Virus record (IMG/VR): IMGVR_UViG_3300021079_000723
Location: 1-31,883 of that record
Direction: 5' to 3' (one strand)
Length of the DNA: 31,883 bases
Source: a virus
Shown: one piece after another, positions 15,748 to 22,501 of the stretch
Layout: every line of letters begins with the position of its first letter
How positions within the stretch are numbered: the stretch's first letter is position 1
Translations under genes and position numbers: made by a program
Notes under the pieces: generated by a model
What the model saw: the letters and a program-made list of their open reading frames with translations, nothing else
The model's database searches: none
Told to the model about the DNA's origin: nothing

Positions 15748-15757
15748 ATTATAACCT

Positions 15758-16597
15758 TTAATAATTTGTAATAAAAAGTTCTTTTCCTTTTTTCTTAGTT
15801 TTAGATTGATTTTTAGCACTAGATGTGCCGCAATATGTCCAAGAAGCAGATTCAATATTGAAGTTGCTAAACAATTTTCGTATCACTCCTCCTTCATCAT
15901 CATCATAACTAATCAATATTTTATGCTTGCACTTATAAACAGCATCTCTAAATTTTTCATGATCCTCAAGCATAAAACCATATCTGTACAATTGTGAACT
16001 TCGAGCCAAATTTGTATTAACCAAGTACGGAGGATCAGCATATATCCACACATCTTCTCCTGGTGTAGAAAGCAATTGTTCGTAACTGCCTACAGTAATA
16101 TTAACATCTTTCAAGTGCTCTGCTGCTTTTTCTAGTTTATTGCCTTTTACAATATTCCATCCAGAAGGATTAGAAAAATACATTCTAGATGGCATGTCAT
16201 AATTTGTTCTGCCTGCAAAAACTGTTTTATTTACAAATAAATACCGCAAAGCTTGATCGCACTTATCATCAAAAGATAATTTATCAAATACAGATTTTAG
16301 ACGAGCGTTATAAATTTTTTTCCCACCAGGACGAGCCGAAGTAAGTTTTTCACCTTGCTTTTGAGGTTTTATTTTTTTACACATTTCTATGAATTCAGTG
16401 GGTCTATCTCTTAGTGCCAGATATACGCTCATTAAATGTGGGTCAATATCGTTAATCCATCTGCTTATTGGCTGAATAGCAAAAAATACAGATGAGCCAC
16501 CACAAAATGGCTCTCGATAATCCTTTATTACACTTGGTGCTTTTGAGACTATCAATTTCGCCACTCGGCTTTTACCGCCCGGAAACCGAAATATCAT
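15758..16597 (-). CDS. dam: Dam-type N6-adenine DNA methyltransferase
   Basis: A 279-residue D12-class adenine methylase, the usual length. Visible motifs are PGGKSR (residues 6-11), the FCGG segment (31-34) for AdoMet binding, and the catalytic DPPY (188-191). These sit in the alpha order expected for Dam, T4 Dam and DpnM. It probably methylates adenine in a short site such as GATC, but specificity cannot be read from sequence. It could protect phage DNA from host restriction or mark replication. It follows the 98-residue gene by 4 bases and is followed by a coupled nuclease-like gene. Confidence 0.92.
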   Translation of the reverse strand: MIFRFPGGKSRVAKLIVSKAPSVIKDYREPFCGGSSVFFAIQPISRWINDIDPHLMSVYLALRDRPTEFIEMCKKIKPQKQGEKLTSARPGGKKIYNARLKSVFDKLSFDDKCDQALRYLFVNKTVFAGRTNYDMPSRMYFSNPSGWNIVKGNKLEKAAEHLKDVNITVGSYEQLLSTPGEDVWIYADPPYLVNTNLARSSQLYRYGFMLEDHEKFRDAVYKCKHKILISYDDDEGGVIRKLFSNFNIESASWTYCGTSSAKNQSKTKKKGKELFITNY

Positions 16598-16601
16598 TTT
16601 A

Positions 16602-16898
16602 TCACTGAATAATTTTTTTGTTATTTGAAGCTAAGACAATGCCACTGCCGTATTGGCTACTGTATCCATTTTTAACATCTGCATCTGGCTCTGATATTAA
16701 AACAACATGATTTATACCAATAGTATAACTTTCATCACTACTAAGAGGCATAAGCGGAATAGATCCTATGCCTTCCGCTGTCATCATAAACCTTTGTGGT
16801 TTTTTCATTTTTATACTTTTGCCAAATAATTCATCATCAACCAATTCAATATCTGCAACGATGTCTTCCCCTGTGGCTATTTTTACTAGTTTAATCAT
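16602..16898 (-). CDS. small beta-rich protein (98 aa)
   Basis: A 98-residue protein opening MIKLVKIATGEDIVADI, then a KSIKMKKPQRFMM strand, and a C-terminal half of short beta strands. This resembles the small Sm-like phage proteins with a TGEdIvaei opening, although I cannot confirm the family. It overlaps the end of the HldE-type gene by 8 bases and is followed by the Dam gene four bases later, so it is probably co-translated with both. No catalytic residues are evident. Confidence 0.6.
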   Translation of the reverse strand: MIKLVKIATGEDIVADIELVDDELFGKSIKMKKPQRFMMTAEGIGSIPLMPLSSDESYTIGINHVVLISEPDADVKNGYSSQYGSGIVLASNNKKIIQ

Positions 16899-18270
16899 TT
16901 TTTACCTTTTCTACTATTTGTGAAATTAAATTCGTTGTTGAAAAACCTGACACCATCGGAAAAACACAAACCTCTGCTGCGTGGCTAGCACCTACAATAT
17001 CCTCTTTTTTGTATTCAGAACCTTTAACAATTACATCCGGAAGTATTTCTTGGATAATGTTAAGAGGCGTTTTTTCATCAAAAACAACAATATAGTCTAT
17101 TGATTCTAAAGATGATAACACTTTTATTCTATCACATAAGGACTGTATAGGTCTACCCTTCTTTAGTTGAGAAACACTTCTGTCTGTATTGATTCCTACT
17201 ACTAGTTTCTCTCCTTTTGACTTAGAAAAGTTAAGAAGCTCAATATGTCCGGTATGCAATAAGTCAAAACACCCATTTGTAAAAACTAATTTAAAGTCTC
17301 TTCTTCTCAAATCGGAAGCGTTTACAACTTTATCTTTGCCAACTAAATCAAGCTTGTTTATTGGCTCATTGTACTTTTTACGCACATAGATCAAACCCGC
17401 TTCTAATGCTATTTTAGATGCTTCTAATATTGAGGCTCCTCTAACAAGAGCCATAGTTAAAAATGCGACAAAACAATCGCCAGCACCTATAACCGATTCT
17501 GCCTGAGGTGCTGTGCAATCTGGAAATATCTCAACTGCCTTGATTCCTTCTGCCTGATTAGAAATTACCGTTATGCATTTATCTTCATTTGTTATGACAA
17601 CATGTTCACAATTAATCTTTTTAATTATCCATATACCAGCATCAATAGCGTTGCTACAGCCAGATATTGATATTGCTTCTTTGTAGTTTGGCTTAAAAAC
17701 GGTACATCCATTCCACTTTTCAATATTCTTACATTTGGAATCAACTACAGTTATGGGAACATTTTTTATCAAAGACGGCAAATAGTGTTCACAAACGCCT
17801 TTGTCATAATCAGAGAATATTAATGCTGAAAACTCCCCTATTCTAGGTAAGTTTTTATCATATAACTCTTGACATAATTCCAGTATAGATTGTGAATCCA
17901 TTCCATAGAATTCTTCCTCAATGTCCCATCGATAAGTAGGAAAATTTTCGCTATAGAACCTTCTTTTCCTTGGTATATTATTTTCTATCATCAAACATAA
18001 CGACGTATCTATGTTATGTTCTTCAAGTTGCAGTTTAGACTCTTGATCTAAAAAACATAAAAGTTTAGCTTCAATGCTAAAATGAGAAAACTGATGTGCT
18101 ACATTTGCTGCTCCGCCAGGACATATTTTAGATTTGTCCGTTTTTGAATGCATCACCGGTATTGGAAATTCTGGCGATATTTTTTTTACATTAACAAAGA
18201 AATATTCATCAATCATGGCATCGCCAATAATGCCTATTTTTTTATTTTCTCCAATCAAATATTTCATCAT
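16891..18270 (-). CDS. hldE: HldE-type fused heptose kinase/nucleotidyltransferase
   Basis: A 459-residue two-domain protein, near the usual 475 of HldE. The N-terminal PfkB/ribokinase domain has GDAMIDEY (16-23), CPGGAANVA (50-58) and the catalytic IGAGDCF (261-267; D265 is the likely base). The C-terminal nucleotidyltransferase domain has TNGCFDLLHTGH (331-342, with the H-x-G-H site), then VVGINTD and PDVIVKGSEYKKEDIVGA. HldE makes ADP-L-glycero-D-manno-heptose precursors of lipopolysaccharide. In a phage it could alter host LPS or make an activated sugar for another modification. A related fused sugar kinase/nucleotidyltransferase with a different substrate is possible. The start used (MMKYLIG) is the second-best of two adjacent ATGs; the choice does not affect the fold. 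Confidence 0.88.
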   Translation of the reverse strand: MMKYLIGENKKIGIIGDAMIDEYFFVNVKKISPEFPIPVMHSKTDKSKICPGGAANVAHQFSHFSIEAKLLCFLDQESKLQLEEHNIDTSLCLMIENNIPRKRRFYSENFPTYRWDIEEEFYGMDSQSILELCQELYDKNLPRIGEFSALIFSDYDKGVCEHYLPSLIKNVPITVVDSKCKNIEKWNGCTVFKPNYKEAISISGCSNAIDAGIWIIKKINCEHVVITNEDKCITVISNQAEGIKAVEIFPDCTAPQAESVIGAGDCFVAFLTMALVRGASILEASKIALEAGLIYVRKKYNEPINKLDLVGKDKVVNASDLRRRDFKLVFTNGCFDLLHTGHIELLNFSKSKGEKLVVGINTDRSVSQLKKGRPIQSLCDRIKVLSSLESIDYIVVFDEKTPLNIIQEILPDVIVKGSEYKKEDIVGASHAAEVCVFPMVSGFSTTNLISQIVEKVKND

Positions 18271-18309
18271 TATAATATATGAAAAAAAAGATTATCAATC
18301 AAGTCGTTT

Positions 18310-18966
18310 TTAGTTATTTTGGTTTTTTATTTCTTTTTTAATTTTACTCATTCCAATTTCTGTAAGTACCATGAATTTATATCCTCTTGCCTCACAAAAG
18401 TATTGGCATGCTGCCCATTTTGCATTATTTTTAGGCAAGCTTGTTTGATTGGAAGGTTTTATTTCCCATATTTCAACTCTGTTGTTAAAAAAAATTTGCA
18501 AGTCAGGATTGTATTCGTGTGGCTCACCTTGAAAACTGTATGGCACTGCGAACGGCTCTACTTTGTATCCTACAACATCATTCATAGCTTCCAGACATTC
18601 ATATACTTCACACTCCATTCCGGATCTGTAATGAACCTCTTTGCCGTTTTTTACAGAATACATATAGCCTTCTCTAAACTTAGGCTTTCTCTGCGTCATT
18701 TTTCCTGTTTTATGGTTTTGGTCTTTCCATATCGTTGCTTTCAATTGACCTTTTTTTGGAATAGATTCTGTTTTGTGATTAACTAAAAAATGTTGTCTTA
18801 AATCTCTTACACATGCTCCACACCTTTCAAGAGGGCATTTTATATATTCTCTGCCCTCTTCATGGTTTTCTACAATGTGATCTGTAAACTCTTTAAAACA
18901 AGTGTAGCTCAAACCACATACAAAACAGGCGTAGTGTCGTATAGCATTGTTTTGAAAAGGAAACAT
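18310..18966 (-). CDS. gp4-like head-completion nuclease with N-terminal zinc fingers
   Basis: A 218-residue protein. Two zinc-finger-like modules come first: C14-x2-C17 with H30/H35, and C44, C49, C52 with H59/H64. The C-terminal part (about 112-205) is a PD-(D/E)xK nuclease domain like T4 head-completion protein gp4 and TnsA. Its markers are YRSGMECEVYECLE (E118/E120), YNPDL (D155), EIWEIKPS (E168-x-K170) and AKWAACQYFCEARGYKFMVLTE. T4 gp4 helps finish DNA-filled heads, probably by trimming DNA. The zinc-finger extension is absent from T4 gp4. The start at 18966 has AGTAGG at good spacing. It follows the 96-residue gene directly. Confidence 0.85.
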   Translation of the reverse strand: MFPFQNNAIRHYACFVCGLSYTCFKEFTDHIVENHEEGREYIKCPLERCGACVRDLRQHFLVNHKTESIPKKGQLKATIWKDQNHKTGKMTQRKPKFREGYMYSVKNGKEVHYRSGMECEVYECLEAMNDVVGYKVEPFAVPYSFQGEPHEYNPDLQIFFNNRVEIWEIKPSNQTSLPKNNAKWAACQYFCEARGYKFMVLTEIGMSKIKKEIKNQNN

Positions 18967-18967
18967 T

Positions 18968-19258
18968 TTACCTACTTTTCAATATTTGCTTTATTATTTC
19001 TTTTTTGTCACAAACTTCTATTTCTGGCATGTCTTTCTCAATGAAAACTTCTTTTTTGTTTGTACTGATATTTTTTGCAACAAAACTTACTTTTTCATCT
19101 GCGGTCATATCTTCCGTGTCATGCGACTTAATTTTTGCAAATATAATCCTATTATCCTCGGTAGCCACATAATAATTTCCATTTTTTTTAAAAAATAAAG
19201 TGTAGCCTTCTGAGTCTAAACTATTAGATATATTAAAAAAGTTTTCCCAAGTAATCAT
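18968..19258 (-). CDS. hypothetical protein (96 aa)
   Basis: I do not recognise this protein. It alternates beta-like strands in the first half (GYTLFFKKNGNYYVATED, then RIIFAKI) with a helical, charged second half, ending in CDKKEIIKQILKSR. The ATG at 19258 is preceded by AAAGGA, so the start is well supported. It is the first gene of the minus-strand run leading to the head-completion nuclease, with 1 base between them, so it may serve virion assembly. Confidence 0.65.
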   Translation of the reverse strand: MITWENFFNISNSLDSEGYTLFFKKNGNYYVATEDNRIIFAKIKSHDTEDMTADEKVSFVAKNISTNKKEVFIEKDMPEIEVCDKKEIIKQILKSR

Positions 19259-19301
19259 TAATAATTCCTTTAAATAACCTATTATCTTATATATATATAA
19301 T

Positions 19302-19424
19302 ATGTTAAATGCCTGTAGTTTTAAAACGTTCTTTTTCCATGAACAGCAAAAAAAAGCTGACTACCTTGCCGCTTTGGGCGACGAAGAAGGAATTGAATGG
19401 AGCAATCTTGTTATAAAATATTAG
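19302..19424 (+). CDS. possible tiny protein (40 aa)
   Basis: A 40-residue frame (MLNACSFKTFFFHEQQKKAD..., ending EWSNLVIKY). It overlaps the next gene by 28 bases in another frame. No ribosome site is seen; only an AT-rich tract lies upstream. The aromatic head and acidic middle look protein-like, but the evidence is weak. Confidence 0.35.
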   Translation: MLNACSFKTFFFHEQQKKADYLAALGDEEGIEWSNLVIKY

Positions 19425-19696
19425 AAACAGAGCCTTGGATTTCCTCGCATTTTGGCTTAGGAAGCCCAAATAAAGAAATACTGTATAAGCTCTCAGCATG
19501 GGAAGTTGTTAAAGGATCATTATCGCCACAAGGAGCCGATATAAGATTAAAACCACAAACAGGTAGTAGAAGCTATTTATCTGGTAATAAGCTTAACAAA
19601 TCTAGCTATCAAGATAAAAAAAGGTATCACTTAAACAGAAAAGAATTAACCAGTTTTCTTACAACAGGCTGGTCGCCAGCTTTAGGCGGAGTATGA
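19397..19696 (+). CDS. hypothetical protein (99 aa)
   Basis: A 99-residue protein whose ATG follows AGAAGGA five bases upstream, a strong ribosome site. The central region (SAWEVVKGSLSPQGADIRLK) is likely beta-rich, then a serine/glycine-rich section with SRSYLSGNKLNKSSY, and the C-terminus is HLNRKELTSFLTTGWSPALG. The run of polar and basic residues suggests a structural or nucleic-acid-linked role, but I cannot name the family. Its stop overlaps the start of the next gene (ATGA). Confidence 0.65.
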   Translation: MEQSCYKILETEPWISSHFGLGSPNKEILYKLSAWEVVKGSLSPQGADIRLKPQTGSRSYLSGNKLNKSSYQDKKRYHLNRKELTSFLTTGWSPALGGV

Positions 19697-19866
19697 ATTT
19701 TAAAGAGTGGATTAAATTAAAAGAAACAGGAACCTCTACAGCATCTATTGCTGTATTTGCTAGACCTTTGTTTAGTAGTCCAATTAAAAGAATTCCAACG
19801 CAGAAACTTAAAGTATCAGACAAAAAGTCAGTTGCTACCGTTAACTCCGAAATCCCTATTTTGTAG
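19693..19866 (+). CDS. small protein with capsid-targeting-like N-terminus (57 aa)
   Basis: A 57-residue frame that starts in an ATGA overlap with the previous stop and encodes MNFKEWIKLKETGTSTASI..., ending in VATVNSEIPIL. The first residues match the MKFIEWIRLKE leader of the gene at 13093 (M-x-F-x-E-W-I-x-L-K-E), including L-K-E at 9-11, a prohead-protease-like site. The rest is basic (SSPIKRIPTQKLKVSDKK). The coupled start and the shared leader make it a likely real gene despite its size. Confidence 0.68.
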   Translation: MNFKEWIKLKETGTSTASIAVFARPLFSSPIKRIPTQKLKVSDKKSVATVNSEIPIL

Positions 19867-19992
19867 TGCCCTTGCTTCTATAGCTATGAATCAATGGTTT
19901 TTTGATTCTAAACTTAGCAGGAGTTATACGGGTCGGTGCAACTATCTCAGGCGATCCTAACATGCACTTAAAAAAGTGAAAAAAATACTTAA

Positions 19993-20595
19993 TCATTTTG
20001 GATCGATTATATTAGAAAAGAGTGAGGATATAAATAGTAATATTGACTTATTCTTTTCTTCAATAGTCATGGATGCGTTCTCAATAATCAAATCAAAATT
20101 AGACCAATCATATGATGATTTGTCTAAAGAGCTTTCACTGATAGATTTCGAGTTAAATGGGTCTAAATCTAACCTGATATTATATCCACCACACTTTTTG
20201 ATCGCCTCTACCTCATTTGGGAATCTACAATCAGAAATAATAGCTAAGTCTAAATTTTCTTTTTTAATCTTATTAATTGTGGCGTCCACCCACACATTGT
20301 TTTTTAATGCTCTAAATACCTTTGTTCCAATAATCTCCATAGATTCTCGAGCAGTTAATTGGACTCCATCCCAACAAATATCCGTCATTGTATTTTTATC
20401 ATCGTCGGTACCATAACATTGGTCATGGGATAACCCCAATATATTGATACAAATATCCTGTTTTAAAGGGTCTGCAAAACTGTACACCTTGCAAGAAAAA
20501 TTAAAACTATTTTTCTCCATAAAAGACATAATATAATCGGCAGACGAGCTTTTGCCAGATTGCTTGCGTCCAGAAAGTCCTATTATTACAGTCAT
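19993..20595 (-). CDS. deoxynucleoside monophosphate kinase (T4 gp1-like)
   Basis: A 200-residue P-loop kinase of the T4 gp1 type (T4 gp1 is 241 aa). The P-loop GLSGRKQSGKSSS is at residues 6-18, SFADPLKQDI (about 39-48) is the family segment after it, and DCRFPNEVEAI (about 122-132) carries the conserved D-x-R-F-x-N-E motif. It phosphorylates dNMPs to dNDPs to supply phage DNA synthesis. The start has only a weak ribosome site. It converges with the plus-strand genes ending at 19866; 19867-19992 shows no gene. Confidence 0.88.
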   Translation of the reverse strand: MTVIIGLSGRKQSGKSSSADYIMSFMEKNSFNFSCKVYSFADPLKQDICINILGLSHDQCYGTDDDKNTMTDICWDGVQLTARESMEIIGTKVFRALKNNVWVDATINKIKKENLDLAIISDCRFPNEVEAIKKCGGYNIRLDLDPFNSKSISESSLDKSSYDWSNFDLIIENASMTIEEKNKSILLFISSLFSNIIDPK

Positions 20596-20745
20596 GTATC
20601 TGTCTATTTCTGTGGAAAAATTTATTCCTCAAATTATTGAGGTTTCGTTTAATCCAGTGAAGCACACTCTACTATTTTAGCACAATATTTTCAAAAGCAT
20701 AGCAAAAACAAAAAATCATGTCAATACTGTAAATAGAAAGATAAC

Positions 20746-21021
20746 ATGTCTAAAAAAATAGAACCTATATGCAAAAATTGCTTGTTATATGACGGCAATA
20801 AAAAACAATGTAAAGTTGCTATTTTGGTAGAAGGTACCGAGTACCATTTGCCTGTTAGTCCCAATGATAAATGCCACATGGAAGAACTTGGAATAGAAGT
20901 TGAGCAAGTACGTTGGTGGGTAGAAGACTCTGAAGGAAAACCAACGAATAAAAAAGGAACTGTAAAAATTGAATATCCAAAAAATTTCTTTGGTTATGGA
21001 AAGAATATAAATGTCATGTGA
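20746..21021 (+). CDS. small cysteine-containing protein (91 aa)
   Basis: A 91-residue protein with four cysteines in the first half, CKNC at residues 9-12 and further cysteines at about 22 and 43 (NDKCHMEELG). This could be a small zinc or disulphide unit; the C-terminal half is charged with likely beta strands. The ribosome site is weak. It overlaps the next gene by 11 bases (AATGTCATGTGA contains both its stop and the next ATG), so the two are coupled and probably related in function. Confidence 0.68.
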   Translation: MSKKIEPICKNCLLYDGNKKQCKVAILVEGTEYHLPVSPNDKCHMEELGIEVEQVRWWVEDSEGKPTNKKGTVKIEYPKNFFGYGKNINVM

Positions 21022-22501
21022 GCCACCATATGATTGTCCGGGTGCTACAGGATCAGGAAACTGGTGTGATATTCCATGCTGCAACTGCTGCCCGCCTTGC
21101 CCATGTCACACCAGTGCCACATTCACATATGCTGCTGGTTCATTACGATTAGATCAACCTCCATCATGTGATTGTGCGACTCTGAATGCTACTGGCTATA
21201 CTCTCAAAATAACCCTGACCGGACCTTATGGGCTCAACGACTCTACTGATCCGATACTATACTCATTAACATCCGTCAATCGCACCAATGGTTGTAATTT
21301 CACAAAAAACGGCGACATAGATACCACTATAAATTACGGATTCGAATCAGAAATAAGCTGTGGTAGCTTTATCGCAATCTTGAGCCTTGTTAGCGTAGGT
21401 ATAAATACTTGTAATTGTTCCACGTTGGAAGGTTGCAAGATAGTACTGCTTAGTTGGGAGGAAGACAACTGCGATGGTGGAATAGCTAATATTGAGTTGA
21501 TATCTCCTGATGAAAGCACCACAGGGCAAGAAGAAGATTTAGGATGTGTGTGCGTGCCAGATGAAAACACTCCTTTTGCAATTAAAAAAAGAGTAAAAAT
21601 GGATGCTGTTGATAGTTTCTATACGAACGAATATTCTATTGCAACTGAAGCAAAAATTCCTACGTACCCAAAAGAAATAAATCATAGACAAAACAAACCT
21701 TTAATACATTTTTCTACTTGCGTTGAAGGAGGCTGTTCAGGATGGATAGCATCAAATGGAAAATGCATTAAAACAGAATCTTCTGTTGCTGGCGACCTTG
21801 TTTATAGTGATGTTACAAGTTGTTTATGTAATTCATACCAAGATGTATATGCTTGCAAAGAAATGGCAAAGAAAAACTTATATCCAAGTTTATCGTCAGA
21901 ATTTCCAAAGTTTAATTATGATCTTTCAAAAGACTTTAAACTAAATGTAGACGATAACACATATAAAGATGATGAGGGAAATACTGTAAGTGTTTTAACT
22001 CATTACTGCTCCGTGCCCTGTGAAGAAGTTGTTGTGACTTTAGTATTTACTGGTTGTTGTATGGCAAATCTTGAAATACTAGGATCTCCAACTGCGGAGT
22101 GGACAGCAGGTCGCCCAGTTTTTGCACGTGAAGTTCATTTTATTGCAATAGGAGATGGTACGGTTACAGTAGGAAAGGATAAAGAGGGTCCATGCAAGAC
22201 CATATGCAATGGCTGGGTATTTTCAATAAGTATAAATGGTGGTACATCGCACCATACATTTCCAGCGGCTGTGGTGAATTGTGATTCTGTGGTGGTATCA
22301 TGGATCCCGCCATTTAAAGAAGAATGTTGTATTCACTGTTTAGTTGATTATTCATTTACTAGTTTACCAGCTTGCGAAAATGGTGTTTCTGTGGCTGGTA
22401 TACATCGTAAAAATAAAAAAACTATAAGCAAGAAGAAACTAATCAAAAAAGTAAAAGATCAAACGAACAAAAACCAATTCAAAAAGAAGCGGAATCTTTA
22501 A
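21011..22501 (+). CDS. large cysteine-rich protein, possible virion/surface protein
   Basis: A 496-residue protein with 36 cysteines, many in pairs or C-x-C clusters; residues 19-32 alone carry seven (WCDIPCCNCCPPCPCH). Several strands-and-turns blocks follow, suggesting repeated beta-sandwich modules. The last 35 residues are strongly basic (NKKTISKKKLIKKVKD...). No signal peptide or membrane segment is seen. So many cysteines in a phage protein suggest metal-binding or a disulphide-stabilised structural or receptor-contact protein. It is coupled to the small cysteine protein upstream. Its 3' end overlaps the convergent helicase gene by 23 bases. The family is not recognised. Confidence 0.75.
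   Translation: MSCEPPYDCPGATGSGNWCDIPCCNCCPPCPCHTSATFTYAAGSLRLDQPPSCDCATLNATGYTLKITLTGPYGLNDSTDPILYSLTSVNRTNGCNFTKNGDIDTTINYGFESEISCGSFIAILSLVSVGINTCNCSTLEGCKIVLLSWEEDNCDGGIANIELISPDESTTGQEEDLGCVCVPDENTPFAIKKRVKMDAVDSFYTNEYSIATEAKIPTYPKEINHRQNKPLIHFSTCVEGGCSGWIASNGKCIKTESSVAGDLVYSDVTSCLCNSYQDVYACKEMAKKNLYPSLSSEFPKFNYDLSKDFKLNVDDNTYKDDEGNTVSVLTHYCSVPCEEVVVTLVFTGCCMANLEILGSPTAEWTAGRPVFAREVHFIAIGDGTVTVGKDKEGPCKTICNGWVFSISINGGTSHHTFPAAVVNCDSVVVSWIPPFKEECCIHCLVDYSFTSLPACENGVSVAGIHRKNKKTISKKKLIKKVKDQTNKNQFKKKRNL

Noticed and set aside
15748-15855. 36-residue extension of the nuclease-like gene from an upstream ATG
   Set aside because: It would overlap the methylase by 98 bases, while the ATG at 15747 has a good AAAGG site.
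18319-18786. 155-codon plus-strand open frame opposite the head-completion nuclease
   Set aside because: It is the antisense of a gene with clear motifs, is rich in F, C and H as expected of a shadow frame, and lacks a ribosome site.
19748-19960. 70-codon plus-strand frame after the 99-residue gene
   Set aside because: It overlaps the 57-residue gene at 19693-19866 in another frame; the latter has the coupled start and the shared leader.
19973-19992. Hairpin CACTT-AAAAAAGTG near 19973 as terminator
   Set aside because: The A-run follows on the plus strand and the T-run precedes on the minus strand, so neither strand has the hairpin-then-U order.
21334-21570. Minus-strand frames inside the cysteine-rich gene
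   Set aside because: Antisense of a long coupled gene; no ribosome site or recognisable motif.
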